64,000 nucleotides of DNA from Catenulispora sp. GP43 (GCF_041260665.1 NZ_JBGCCT010000030.1:85236-149235), one strand, 5' to 3'. Positions 10,719-19,276 are shown, numbered from the stretch's first letter. Program-made: numbers and translations. The notes: a model not told the origin generated them from the sequence alone.

Positions 10719-11096
10719 ATGCCGCCCACGACCCGCATCGCTAAAGTCTTCGACGGCGCCACCGACGGCGTCCCGTACTACCTCCCGAACCACCCGCGCC
10801 TGACCCCGGCCGAGCGCGACCAGCCCCTGGCCTACCTCGCGGCGGGCACAGCGCTGATGATGACCACCGCGTCCGAGCCCGACTTCGTCGAGCCGAACCG
10901 CGGCGAGGTGGTCCCGATGAACTTCCGCACCGACGGCACCTGGGTCTGGAACGACGCGCTCGCCTACTACCTCGCCGAGTACGGCTTCGCGCCGGAACCG
11001 GACTTCCTGGCCGCGATGGAAGCGGCCGGATGGACGTGCCCGACGCCGGATGCCGAGGTTGTTGAGCGCGCGCTGGAGGAGTTGTTCGGGGAGTAG
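10719..11096 (+). CDS. Small acidic protein, probable immunity partner of the giant protein
   Basis: A 125-residue soluble protein with no signal peptide or membrane segment. It starts 23 bases after the giant gene's stop on the same strand, so the two are probably co-transcribed. The centre reads FRTDGTWVWNDALAYYLAEY and the tail is acidic (ALEELFGE). Small acidic proteins with a DGxWVWxDAxxYYL stretch are common next to actinobacterial polymorphic toxins, from memory of the family. The immunity role is inferred from position only. A weak AGGAA lies about 13 bases before the ATG. Confidence 0.6.
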   Translation: MPPTTRIAKVFDGATDGVPYYLPNHPRLTPAERDQPLAYLAAGTALMMTTASEPDFVEPNRGEVVPMNFRTDGTWVWNDALAYYLAEYGFAPEPDFLAAMEAAGWTCPTPDAEVVERALEELFGE

Positions 11097-11100
11097 GGGT

Positions 11101-11865
11101 TCAGTACCACCCGGTCGCGTCCACCACATCTTCCTCCGCCAGAGGCTCCCCCGGCCCGACTCCAGCCGTGATCGCCAGCCGCCTCCCCCGACTCCCCCGA
11201 CTCCGCCGCCTCTCCACCTCGCGCCGGACCCACCCCGGAATCAGCGCCGCCGCCCCGCCGCCGATCAGCAGCACGCCCGCCAGCGCCCGCGTCTTGCGCA
11301 CCGGCACCACCGTCGTCGACGGCTGGACCAGCAGCTGTGTCCGGACCCTGTCGTTGGCGTCGACGCCGACCCGGTTCTGCAGGTCGTCCAGATCCGCGTT
11401 CAGCGCGCCGAGGAGGATCCGCAGGGACGACGCCGCCGCCGGCACGCTCGGTCCGTCCGCTGAGATGTCCAGGCGCGGCAGCCAGTAGTAGGGCTCCTGC
11501 GTCGTCCCGCTGTTGCGCGGAGTCAGCGAGTACCCCGCCGACATGCCCTGCGCGTGCAGCTGTGCCGCGCTGGAATCGCTCGACAGTCCTTCGGCGATCA
11601 GTGCCGCGGTCGCCGCCAGCGAGGCCTTCTGGTCCGAGTACGGGTTCGGGTTGTCCTTCGCCTGCTCGAGCGAGGGTGCCTCCACCTCGACCACGGCCTG
11701 GGCACGGAAGCGGGGCGCCGGGTGGGTCGCGTAGTAGCCGCCGAGCATGGTCACGGCCAGGATCGGGGCCGCCAGCCATGACGCCCGCGCGCGCCGCCGT
11801 ACCGCGTGCGCCAGGCCGGCGTCGCGCCGGTCCGGTGACGCCACGAGTTCGTCCCGCGCCCTCAC
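11101..11865 (-). CDS. Wzz-like polysaccharide chain-length/co-polymerase membrane protein
   Basis: 254 residues from a GTG at 11865 that is preceded by GGGGGA at a good distance. A longer open frame continues upstream to 13230, but it runs through the divergent gene and is not real. The topology is that of a polysaccharide co-polymerase: a short basic N-terminus, a membrane helix at about 29-46, a periplasmic or extracellular domain with SLEQAKDNPNPYSDQKASLA, and a second helix near 195-215 followed by an Arg-rich tail. No Walker motifs are present, so it is not a fused BY-kinase. It is transcribed away from a second Wzz-like gene. It probably controls polymer length with the polymerase at 13073. 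Confidence 0.65.
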   Translation of the reverse strand: MRARDELVASPDRRDAGLAHAVRRRARASWLAAPILAVTMLGGYYATHPAPRFRAQAVVEVEAPSLEQAKDNPNPYSDQKASLAATAALIAEGLSSDSSAAQLHAQGMSAGYSLTPRNSGTTQEPYYWLPRLDISADGPSVPAAASSLRILLGALNADLDDLQNRVGVDANDRVRTQLLVQPSTTVVPVRKTRALAGVLLIGGGAAALIPGWVRREVERRRSRGSRGRRLAITAGVGPGEPLAEEDVVDATGWY

Positions 11866-12093
11866 AGCAGTCCCCCATCCGCTTGGCCGGGCGCCTGTTG
11901 GAGCGCCCGTGCCGACCCCCTCGATGATGCAGGGCGGGGCGCGGCGCCGGAACCCCGAAAATGGGGGGAGATCCCCACACGGACGAGCTCGTCCGTTTCC
12001 TTCCCCGTGATCTGATACGGCCCTATCATGGACCACCGTCGGGTTTCGTCTGGGATCCGGCGCGCGAGGCCGAACGCGAAACGTGGGGGGACC
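11866..12093. promoter_or_regulatory. Divergent promoter region between two Wzz-like genes
   Basis: A 228-bp spacer between the starts of divergently transcribed genes, and more AT-rich than its flanks around 11995-12030 (tttccttccccgtgatctga). It must hold promoters for both directions. I could not fix convincing -35/-10 pairs. The plus-side ribosome-binding site is the GTGGGGGG run at 12083-12090. Confidence 0.45.
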
Positions 12094-13059
12094 ATGGATC
12101 TCGGCACGATGCTGCGCGTCATGCTGCGGCGATGGTACGTGTCCATCCCCGCACTGTTGGTAGCCATCGCCCTGCCCGCGGCGGCGTGGACGATGATCTC
12201 CTCGAAGTATCAGACCACGTCCACCATCAGCCTGCTCAACTCGCCGGCGGGGTCCAGCGCCGATCAGGGCACCGGCAACCCGTTCCTGGCGTTCAACAGT
12301 TCCCTGACACCGATGGCCGACTTCCTGGCGCGCCGGCTGAGTTCGGACCAGACGGCGACCGATCTGGCGGGCAAGGGTGTCACCGACGCGTTCTCCGCCG
12401 AGCTGGCGCCGAACGCCTCGGGGCCCTTCCTGACCATGACCATGACCGGCAAGGACCCGAACCTGGTCATGACCGAGCTGCAGACCTTCGACCAGTACGC
12501 GATCAGCGAGCTCGCGGTGATCCAGACCAGCACCACCTCCTCGCTGCCGGCCTCGACGCTGATCCGGGCGGTGGTCGTGGTCCCGCCGCAGAAGCCGACG
12601 ACGTCGATGAAGTCGAAGTTCGAGGACGTGGCCGGGGCCGGCGTGTTCGGCCTGGCGATCCTGTTCCTGTCCGTGTTCGGCAGCGAGGCCGTGGCGCTGC
12701 GCCGGGCCCGTGAGCGGGCCGGCCAGCCGCGCCGCCGGTCCGGTTCCTCTGCCTCGCACGCGGGCTCGGGATCGGGCTTGGGATCGGGCGCCGGCACCAC
12801 CGCCGGCGTCGGCGTCAGCAACGGCAACGGCAACGGCGTCGGCAACGGAACCCTGGCCCGCCGCGCCTCCGCCTCCGCCCCCGCCCCCGCCCCCGCCCCC
12901 GCCCTGTCGTCCGCAGCGCAGCTGCCGCACTACCGCGACTCCGAGTTCGACGCGGAGTTCGAGGCGGAGCACGAGGACGAGACCGAGCCGTGGATCGACA
13001 TCGAGCCGCTCCCGCTCGAACACCTCGCGATCACCGATCGCGACCCGGGCCCGCGCTGA
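12094..13059 (+). CDS. Wzz-like chain-length determinant with low-complexity tail
   Basis: 321 residues. The ATG at 12094 follows a GGGGGG run; an upstream in-frame ATG at 12028 lacks a site. Helix 1 lies at about 15-35 (IPALLVAIALPAAAWTMI) and helix 2 near 180-200 (VFGLAILFLSVFG), with a Ser/Thr-rich extracytoplasmic domain between. This is the Wzz/polysaccharide co-polymerase layout without a kinase. After helix 2 comes a long cytoplasmic tail: Gly/Ser/Asn repeats, an Ala-Pro run encoded by a C-rich tract (about 12870-12902), then a very acidic end. It is the first gene of a tight run with the polymerase and flippase, so it likely acts in the same export machine. Confidence 0.7.
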   Translation: MDLGTMLRVMLRRWYVSIPALLVAIALPAAAWTMISSKYQTTSTISLLNSPAGSSADQGTGNPFLAFNSSLTPMADFLARRLSSDQTATDLAGKGVTDAFSAELAPNASGPFLTMTMTGKDPNLVMTELQTFDQYAISELAVIQTSTTSSLPASTLIRAVVVVPPQKPTTSMKSKFEDVAGAGVFGLAILFLSVFGSEAVALRRARERAGQPRRRSGSSASHAGSGSGLGSGAGTTAGVGVSNGNGNGVGNGTLARRASASAPAPAPAPALSSAAQLPHYRDSEFDAEFEAEHEDETEPWIDIEPLPLEHLAITDRDPGPR

Positions 13060-13072
13060 GGAGGCCCGAGAA

Positions 13073-14518
13073 GTGAGCGCTCCGGCGCCCCCGCGACCCC
13101 GCCGCCGGACCGCCGGGGACTCCTCCGGCAGCTCGGCCGGCGACACCGCCGGCCACCGCCGGCTCCCGGCCCTGTCCCGGCACCGCGACCCCGCGGTCCT
13201 GCACGCGAAGCCGTCCCGCTGGGACGCCACCTCGGTCCTGACCGTCTACGCCACCCTGGTGATGCTGGCCCCGGCCACCCAGACGGTGGCCAACCTCGGC
13301 GCCCTGGGCGCCCCGGCGACCGTCTTCTCGGTGCTGGCGTTCCTGTGGTTCCTGGCCGGGCGCCTCACCGGCCGCCTCAGCGTCGACCCCGGATCGGGCT
13401 CGGTGCGCAAGGCGATGTGCGTCCTGGCCTCCGCCTTCACCATCTCCTACATCACGCTGGCGGGCCGCTCGGCCAGCACCCTGGAGACCCAGGCCGCCGA
13501 CCGGGCCCTGATCCTCATGCTGATCTGGTGCGGCCTGGTGGTCGTGGCCTCCGCGGGGATCACCGACCGGGCCCGCCTGGAGACGCTGCTGCGCCGCCTG
13601 GTCCTGCTCGGCACGATCGTGGCCGTGATCGGCATCTTCGAGTTCTTCTCCGGCTGGCAGTTCACCGAGCACATCGTCATCCCGGGGCTGGCCACCAACG
13701 TCGACCCGGCCGCCACCGGCGCCCGCGGCGGCCACCTGCGCGCGCAGGCCACCACCACCCAGCCGCTGGAGTTCGGCGCGGTGATCGCCGTCCACCTGCC
13801 CTTCGCGCTCCAGCAGGCCGGCGACGCCTCGAAGTGGGGCCCGGGGCTGCGGGACAAGCTGCGCCGCTACGGCCCGGTGACCGTCATGGTCATCAGCCTG
13901 CCGATGACGGTGTCCCGCACCGCGATCATCGGCCTGGTCGTGGTGATGGCGGTGCTGATGCCCTCCTGGCCCAAGCACCGCCGGCGTCCGGCATACCTGA
14001 TATCGCTGGTCGGCGCGGCGGCGGTCCGGGTCCTCGTCCCGGGGCTGCTCGGCACGATCCTGGTGCTGTTCTCCTCGGCCTCCGGCAACTCCGACAACAG
14101 CTCGCAGGCCCGCACGAAGGACTACGCGGGCGTCACGCCGTACATCAAACAACGGCCGTGGTTCGGCCGCGGCCCGTCCACGTTCATCCCGAGCCTCTAC
14201 CGCTACACCGACAACTACTACCTGCTGGCCCTGGTCGAGGTCGGCATCGTCGGCGTCCTGGCGGTCCTGGTCGTCTACTTCACCGGGATCCGCGCCGGCC
14301 GGCTCGGCCGCAGGCTGAGCGTGGACGAGCCGTACCGCGACCTCGGCCAGTGCTTCGCCGCGACGTTCGCGGTGATGTTCTTCATCAGCGCCACCTTCGA
14401 CACACTCAGCTTCCCGATGCTCAGCGGGTTGCTCTTCCTCTTGTTCGGTTGTTCGGGTGCTTATTTAGGCATCGCCCGGTCGGAAGCCGCCGCCAGAGCT
14501 CAGACAGGTGCCCCATGA
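13073..14518 (+). CDS. O-antigen ligase/Wzy-like polysaccharide polymerase
   Basis: 481 residues from the GTG at 13073, preceded by GAGGAGG just after the previous stop (about 9 bases spacing). A basic Arg/Pro-rich cytoplasmic N-terminus of about 55 residues is followed by about ten hydrophobic segments. A large loop carries GRGPSTFIPSLYRYTDNYYL, the motif region of the Wzy_C/O-antigen ligase family (Arg/Gly followed by a D-N-Y-Y-L helix). It probably polymerises or ligates lipid-linked repeat units outside the membrane. Its stop overlaps the flippase start (ATGA), so the pair is translationally coupled. Polymerase versus ligase cannot be settled from sequence. Confidence 0.8.
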   Translation: MSAPAPPRPRRRTAGDSSGSSAGDTAGHRRLPALSRHRDPAVLHAKPSRWDATSVLTVYATLVMLAPATQTVANLGALGAPATVFSVLAFLWFLAGRLTGRLSVDPGSGSVRKAMCVLASAFTISYITLAGRSASTLETQAADRALILMLIWCGLVVVASAGITDRARLETLLRRLVLLGTIVAVIGIFEFFSGWQFTEHIVIPGLATNVDPAATGARGGHLRAQATTTQPLEFGAVIAVHLPFALQQAGDASKWGPGLRDKLRRYGPVTVMVISLPMTVSRTAIIGLVVVMAVLMPSWPKHRRRPAYLISLVGAAAVRVLVPGLLGTILVLFSSASGNSDNSSQARTKDYAGVTPYIKQRPWFGRGPSTFIPSLYRYTDNYYLLALVEVGIVGVLAVLVVYFTGIRAGRLGRRLSVDEPYRDLGQCFAATFAVMFFISATFDTLSFPMLSGLLFLLFGCSGAYLGIARSEAAARAQTGAP

Positions 14519-16125
14519 GCCAGTCGCAAGTCGCCCCGGACGCCGGTTCGGAACCCGGGGGTTCGGAACCCGCTGGTTCGGAGACCGCCGGTTCCGAACC
14601 CGCTGCTCCGGAATCGCTCGGCGACCGTGTCCGCTCCGCCGCCAAGTGGAGCCTTATCAATACCCTGCTGATCCGCATCGGCACGTTCGCGACGGGCGTG
14701 ATCCTGGCCCGCGGCGCGCTGACGCCCCGAGACTGGGGGTTGTACGCGGTCGGCGGCGTCGCGCAGGCGGTGCTGCTGTCGTTCAACGAGCTGGGCGTCA
14801 GCCTGGCCGTGGTGCGCTGGGACCGCGACCCGCGCTCGTTCGCGCCGACGGTCGTCACCCTGGCGACGGCCTCCAGCACGCTGCTGTACGTCGGGCTGTG
14901 GTTCCTGGCCCACGACATCGCGGTCATGCTCGGCTCCCCCGACGCCACCGGCGTGCTGCGGATCCTGTGCTTCGCCGTGGTCGTCGACGGCGTGGCCTGC
15001 GTCCCGAACGCGGTGCTGATGCGCGAGTTCCGGCAGCGGGCGCGCCTGACGATCGACCTGCTGACGTTCGTCGTGAGCTCCGGCCTCACCCTGCTGCTGG
15101 CGTTCCGCGGCTGGGGCGCGTCCAGCTTCGCCTGGGGCGGCGTGGCCGGCGTCATGGTCGCGCTGATCGGCTGCGGCATCGCGGCCCCCGGCTACCTGCG
15201 GCCCGGCTGGGACCGCAAGGTGGCGCGCGAACTCGTCCACTACGGCGCGCCGCTGGCCGGAGCCAGCCTGTTCGTCCTGGCGACGATGAACACCGACAGC
15301 GCCGTCGTCGGCGCCACGCTCGGCCCGGTGGCGCTGGGCCTGTACCGGGTCGCGTTCACGATGTCGAGCTGGCCGGTCCGCGCCATCTCCGAGACCGCGC
15401 GCCGGGTCTCCTTCGCGGGCTTCTCCCGCGCCGCGGTCTCCGAGCAGACCCTCACCGACGGCTTCACCGGCGGCCTGTCGCCCCTGCTGATCGCCTCGGT
15501 CCCGGCCTGCGCGCTGCTCGCGGCCCTGCCGGGACCGATCATCCGCTCGGTCTACGGCGACCAGTGGACCGGCGCCGCGGGAGCCCTGCGCTATCTGGCG
15601 ATCCTCGGCCTGCTGCGGATCGTCTTCGAGCTCTGCTACGACTTCCTGGTCGCCGCCGGCCGCTCCCGGGCGCTGCTGACGGTCCAGGCCCTCTGGCTCG
15701 CCGCCCTGATCCCGGCCCTCATCATCGGGGCGCACCGCAACGGCATCAGCGGCGTCGGCGCGGGTCACATCGTCGTCGCCGCCGCGCTCATCGCGCCGGC
15801 CTACCTCCTGACGCTGCGCGCCGTCGGCATCCACCCCCTGCGCATCGCCGCGGTCACGTGGCGCCCGCTGCTCGGCGGCGCGGCGGTGGTGGCCGTGGCC
15901 GTCGCGGTGAACCACGTCGCCGGAGACTCCGACGCCGGACTCGCCGGCGCGAGCCTGGTCGCGATGGCCGCGTACGTGCCGATCGCGGTGCCGGCATCAG
16001 TGATGCGGCAGGTGTCGGGGACGGTGGCGTCGCGGTTCGGCCGGATCGGCAGGCGCCGCAAGCCCATTGCGCCGCCGATCGTCGTCGACGAACGGCTCGC
16101 TTCGGGGGAGTCCGCCTCGGCCTGA
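14515..16125 (+). CDS. Wzx-like polysaccharide flippase (MOP superfamily)
   Basis: 536 residues starting in the ATGA overlap with the polymerase gene. The first 40 residues are a repeat of the type GSEP-x-GSEPAGSETAGSEPA, encoded by tandem ggttcggaaccc units. Then comes the usual start of oligosaccharide flippases (AAKWSLINTLLIRIGTFATG), followed by about 12-14 hydrophobic helices. The motif LGPVALGLYRVAFTMSSWPV is typical of lipopolysaccharide biosynthesis/polysaccharide exporters. It is expected to flip undecaprenyl-linked repeat units across the cytoplasmic membrane for the neighbouring polymerase. The repeat N-terminus is probably a disordered cytoplasmic extension. Confidence 0.85.
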   Translation: MSQSQVAPDAGSEPGGSEPAGSETAGSEPAAPESLGDRVRSAAKWSLINTLLIRIGTFATGVILARGALTPRDWGLYAVGGVAQAVLLSFNELGVSLAVVRWDRDPRSFAPTVVTLATASSTLLYVGLWFLAHDIAVMLGSPDATGVLRILCFAVVVDGVACVPNAVLMREFRQRARLTIDLLTFVVSSGLTLLLAFRGWGASSFAWGGVAGVMVALIGCGIAAPGYLRPGWDRKVARELVHYGAPLAGASLFVLATMNTDSAVVGATLGPVALGLYRVAFTMSSWPVRAISETARRVSFAGFSRAAVSEQTLTDGFTGGLSPLLIASVPACALLAALPGPIIRSVYGDQWTGAAGALRYLAILGLLRIVFELCYDFLVAAGRSRALLTVQALWLAALIPALIIGAHRNGISGVGAGHIVVAAALIAPAYLLTLRAVGIHPLRIAAVTWRPLLGGAAVVAVAVAVNHVAGDSDAGLAGASLVAMAAYVPIAVPASVMRQVSGTVASRFGRIGRRRKPIAPPIVVDERLASGESASA

Positions 16126-16150
16126 CAAACGCGATCGTCTTCGAACTCTG

Positions 16151-16179
16151 TTGCCAGCTCGCGCACAGAGACGTAGCGT
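16151..16179 (+). promoter_or_regulatory. Promoter of the TetR-P450 operon
   Basis: A -35 TTGCCA at 16151-16156 and a -10 TAGCGT at 16174-16179 are separated by exactly 17 bases. The ATG follows the -10 by 7 bases, so the message should be leaderless. No Shine-Dalgarno sequence is visible before the ATG, which agrees. Confidence 0.7.
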
Positions 16180-16180
16180 C

Positions 16181-16198
16181 CTGAACATGAGTGTTCAG
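16181..16198. promoter_or_regulatory. Probable TetR operator overlapping its own start codon
   Basis: A perfect inverted repeat: CTGAACA at 16181-16187 and TGTTCAG at 16192-16198, with a 4-base spacer. It covers the predicted transcription start and the ATG (16187), directly after the -10 box. TetR-family repressors commonly bind such short palindromes in their own promoter, so autorepression is likely. Confidence 0.65.
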
Positions 16199-16780
16199 TC
16201 TGGCGCCTTGAGCCGATCCCGCCGCGCCGTGAAACGGCCCCTGCTCGACGTGGTGGCCGAAGTCCTCCTGGCGCAGCCCGGCGCCTCGCTCGCCGAGGTG
16301 GCCGAGGCCGCCGGGATCAGTCGCACCACGCTCCACAAGCACTACGCGACGAGGGACGAGCTGGTACGCGCGGTCGGCGTGCGAGCCACGGACATCTGGG
16401 AGCAGGCGGTCGACCGGGTCGCGGACAAGCCCGGCACGGAGGCGGGCCTGCGAGAGTTGCTCGCCGCCATGATCGAGAGCGGGCCGCAGCTGGCGTTCCT
16501 GTGGCGCAACCCCGTCCTCGACGGTGATCACGAACTCATTCAGCGCTACATCGACGTCGAGAACCGCTGCCTGGCGGTCCTGGATCGCGCGCGCAAGCAA
16601 GGCCTGCTCGCCGCCTCCACGCCCGACTGGTGGCTGCTGCAGACCATGCACGCGCTCGTCTACACCGCGGCGGAGGCTGTGCACGACGGAAAGCTGGCGC
16701 CGCTCGACGCGCCTGATCTCGCGCTCAGAACGCTGCTGCACGGACTGGGTGCGCGGGGCGTGCAGGAGGCGTCGGCATGA
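16187..16780 (+). CDS. TetR/AcrR-family transcriptional regulator
   Basis: 197 residues from the ATG at 16187. The N-terminal helix-turn-helix lies at about 33-58 (ASLAEVAEAAGISRTTLHKHY, then ATRDELVRA), the normal TetR pattern. The C-terminal ligand/dimer domain is all-helical and resembles no subgroup I can name. The start sits on a leaderless promoter and inside a palindrome that is the likely operator. The stop overlaps the P450 start (ATGA), so regulator and enzyme form one operon. The ligand is probably a substrate or product of the P450, which is an inference. Confidence 0.85.
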   Translation: MSVQSGALSRSRRAVKRPLLDVVAEVLLAQPGASLAEVAEAAGISRTTLHKHYATRDELVRAVGVRATDIWEQAVDRVADKPGTEAGLRELLAAMIESGPQLAFLWRNPVLDGDHELIQRYIDVENRCLAVLDRARKQGLLAASTPDWWLLQTMHALVYTAAEAVHDGKLAPLDAPDLALRTLLHGLGARGVQEASA

Positions 16781-18006
16781 GCAGGCTCACGCAGACAGCC
16801 GGATTCGTCGCATCGCTCTACACACAGCGTGCCTTCACCCACTATCTGGCCTACGTACGACACGAGCCGATGGCGCAGCTCGCCACCCGCAAAGGCAGCC
16901 AGGACCCGTACGCGATCTACCGGCAGATGCAGCAGAACGGGCCGCTCTACCTGACGGCGCGCGGCAACTGGTCCACGGCGAGCCACCGGGTGTGCAACGC
17001 GGTACTGCGCGACCGGAAGTTCGGCGTCATGCAGGACGAGTACCTGGACCTGTCGTTCCTCGGCATGAACCCGCCGAACCACACCAGACTGCGCCGCCTG
17101 GCACAGCCCGCCTTCAGCCCGAAGACCCTCCCGGCCTTCCGCGACCGCATCGAGAACACGGTCGCGGACCTCCTCGACCGCGCGACGTCCCGCGGCGGCA
17201 GCTTCGACCTCGTCACCGATTTCGCCGCGCCGCTCCCGATCAGCGTCATCACCGAACTCCTCGGCATCCCCGACGCCGACAGCCGCGAGTTCGCCGAACA
17301 CGGCGCCGTCGTCGGCGGCGCACTCGACGGGGTCAACTCGCTGCGCCAAGCGGCACGCTTCCAAGCCGCACAGGCAGCGCTGCACACCCTGTTCGAGAAC
17401 GTCTTCGAGCTCCGCCGCCGCGAACCGGCCGACGACCTGATCAGCCGCCTGCTGGCGGCCGAAGGCGACCAGCTCCAGCCGAGCGAGCTGGAACCGATGG
17501 TCTTCCTGCTCCTGATCGCCGGCTTCGAGACGACGGTCAACGTCATCGGCAACTGCGTCCTGGCCCTGCTGCGCAACCCGGAACAGTGGGAAGCCCTCCG
17601 CGCGGACCCCGAACGCCTGGCCCCCCAAGCGGTCGAGGAGGCACTCCGCTACGACCCACCGGTTCAGGGCACCAGCCGCATCGCCCTGGAGGACGCGGAA
17701 CTCGAAGGGCGGCACGTCCGCCGAGGACAGACCGTCTTCACCATGATCGGCGGCGCCGGCCGCGACCCCGAGGTCTACGACCACCCGGACACCTTCGACA
17801 TCGAACGCCCCAACCCCGCCGAACACCTGGCCTTCTCCAGTGGCATCCACTACTGCGTGGGGCAACCGCTGGCCCGCATGGAGCTGACCATCGCCATCCA
17901 GATGCTGGCGGAGCGCATGCCGAAGCTTCGGCTCGCCGGGCCGGTGCGGCGGCGGAGGACGACGACGATCAGGGGGTTGCAGCGGTTGGTGGTGAGTGCG
18001 GACTGA
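16777..18006 (+). CDS. Cytochrome P450 monooxygenase
   Basis: 409 residues, a usual length for a soluble bacterial class I P450. All hallmark sites are present. The I-helix oxygen-activation motif AGFETT is at 248-253, the K-helix E288-x-x-R291 sits in EALRYDPPVQ, and the heme-binding loop FSSGIHYCVGQPLARME has the axial Cys at C360. It needs a ferredoxin and reductase, and neither is encoded nearby. It is translationally coupled to the TetR gene and followed by a G-rich tract. The substrate is unknown. The position inside a polysaccharide region looks incidental, because the pair has its own promoter. Confidence 0.93.
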   Translation: MSRLTQTAGFVASLYTQRAFTHYLAYVRHEPMAQLATRKGSQDPYAIYRQMQQNGPLYLTARGNWSTASHRVCNAVLRDRKFGVMQDEYLDLSFLGMNPPNHTRLRRLAQPAFSPKTLPAFRDRIENTVADLLDRATSRGGSFDLVTDFAAPLPISVITELLGIPDADSREFAEHGAVVGGALDGVNSLRQAARFQAAQAALHTLFENVFELRRREPADDLISRLLAAEGDQLQPSELEPMVFLLLIAGFETTVNVIGNCVLALLRNPEQWEALRADPERLAPQAVEEALRYDPPVQGTSRIALEDAELEGRHVRRGQTVFTMIGGAGRDPEVYDHPDTFDIERPNPAEHLAFSSGIHYCVGQPLARMELTIAIQMLAERMPKLRLAGPVRRRRTTTIRGLQRLVVSAD

Positions 18007-18020
18007 CTCTCCGGCGAGCG

Positions 18021-18074
18021 GTGGGGGCGGTGGGGGCAGTGGGGGCGGTGGGGGCGGTGGGGGCGGTGGGGGCG
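18021..18074 (+). repeat. Six tandem 9-bp G-rich units (G-quadruplex-prone tract)
   Basis: Six copies of GTGGGGGCG (the second has CA at the end) directly after the P450 stop. This gives six runs of five guanines separated by four-base loops, which fits a very stable G-quadruplex in the P450 mRNA 3' end. The gap to the convergent GT2 gene (18007-18171) also contains GCACCA-type repeats at about 18115-18150 and no ordinary hairpin terminator that I can see. Confidence 0.8.
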
Positions 18075-18171
18075 GTTGCAGCGTGGTGCCATCCGACCGC
18101 ACCGCCAGCCTCCGGCACCGGCACCAGCACCAGCACCAGCACCGCCACCAGCCGCGAGGCGCTCCTATCCC

Positions 18172-19227
18172 CTACCACCCCCGCCGCCGCCAAGACTGCC
18201 ACCACACCCACTCCCGCCCCCGGTTCACCGCCGCGCTCACCACCAGCGGCCGCAGGTACGGCATAGCCCGCTCCCCGACCGTCCGCCGCACCCGCAAGCC
18301 CGCGTACTCCGGCAGCCGCCGGTACTCCGGCCAGCAGTCCTCGGCGAAGGCGATCAGCTCCGTCACCGGAACCGTCCCCGTCAGCCCCTTGTCGTACGCG
18401 CGCACCGCTCGTCGCAGCGCCTGCCGGGCCAGCTTCCGGCGCATCTCCGCGGCCCAGGCGTCCGCGTCCGGCAGTGCGTCGCCGCACTTCACCAGGACCG
18501 ACTCGAAGGCAGCACGGCGTTGGCGCAGGTCGTCGAGCTGGCCGCCGAAGTCGACCGTCGACATGTTCGCGCCGTGGCGGCGGTAGTACGCCTGGTCCGC
18601 GCCGCGGATGTGGCCGACGCCGGCCACCGAGGCGGCGCGCATCCACATCTCGATGTCGCCGGAGTGCGGGAGCGCCGGGTCATAGCCGCCGATGCGCTTC
18701 TGGACCGAGGTGCGCATCACCACCTCCGGGGACGTGATGCAGCCCTCCGCTGTGCGGAACCGGCGCCGCAGCCACCACAGTCCGGGCCGCACCGCCCACT
18801 CGCCGCTGCGCCAGTCCGCCCCGCGCGCCGGCGGCAGCGACGAGCCGTCCTGGAAGGTCAGCGGGTGCCCGTACACGAAGCCGACCGAGGGGTGCGCGTC
18901 CAGCAGTGCCGTCGCGCGCACCAGGGCTCCCGGGGTCAGCCGGTCGTCTGCCGACAGCAGGACGCTGTAGTCCCCGTCGGCCCAGTCCAACAGTCCTTCG
19001 TTGTACGTCGCGATGTGGCCCCGGTTCACCTCGTGGACCGCCACCGAGATGCGCGGGTCCGCCGCCGCCAGTTCCCGCGCCTTGTCCGCCGAGTCGTCGG
19101 GCGAGCAGTCGTCGATGATCAGGACCCGTACGTCGACGCCGGGCTGCTCGTCCAGCACGCTGCGCACGCAGTCGGCCAAGAAGTGCCCGTACCGATAGCA
19201 CGGGATCACGACGCTGACACTGCCCAT
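18172..19227 (-). CDS. Family 2 glycosyltransferase
   Basis: 351 residues. It is a GT-A fold opening with VSVVIPCYRYGHFLADCVRS. The nucleotide-binding acidic pair is in IIDDCSPDDS and the metal-binding DxD-like motif in LLSADDRLTPGAL. HSGDIEMWMRAASV is the usual GT2 acceptor-side ED/DxE region. There is no membrane helix; the C-terminus is basic and Trp-rich, perhaps for membrane association. GGAG lies about 5 bases before the ATG. It is the last gene of the minus-strand polysaccharide run, downstream of the secreted protein at 19328. Donor and acceptor sugars cannot be predicted. Confidence 0.85.
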   Translation of the reverse strand: MGSVSVVIPCYRYGHFLADCVRSVLDEQPGVDVRVLIIDDCSPDDSADKARELAAADPRISVAVHEVNRGHIATYNEGLLDWADGDYSVLLSADDRLTPGALVRATALLDAHPSVGFVYGHPLTFQDGSSLPPARGADWRSGEWAVRPGLWWLRRRFRTAEGCITSPEVVMRTSVQKRIGGYDPALPHSGDIEMWMRAASVAGVGHIRGADQAYYRRHGANMSTVDFGGQLDDLRQRRAAFESVLVKCGDALPDADAWAAEMRRKLARQALRRAVRAYDKGLTGTVPVTELIAFAEDCWPEYRRLPEYAGLRVRRTVGERAMPYLRPLVVSAAVNRGREWVWWQSWRRRGW

Positions 19228-19276
19228 AACACTCCGCCCGATTCACAGAAACTGAAACACGACTAGCGAACAAGCA

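Noticed and set aside
11866..13230. Upstream part of a 709-residue minus-strand open frame
   Set aside because: It runs antisense through a well-supported Wzz-like gene. Its real C-terminal part starts at the GTG at 11865 with a good ribosome-binding site.
13345..14514. N-terminal 390 residues of the 926-residue plus-strand frame
   Set aside because: They are a shadow of the polymerase gene; the flippase starts at 14515 in an ATGA overlap.
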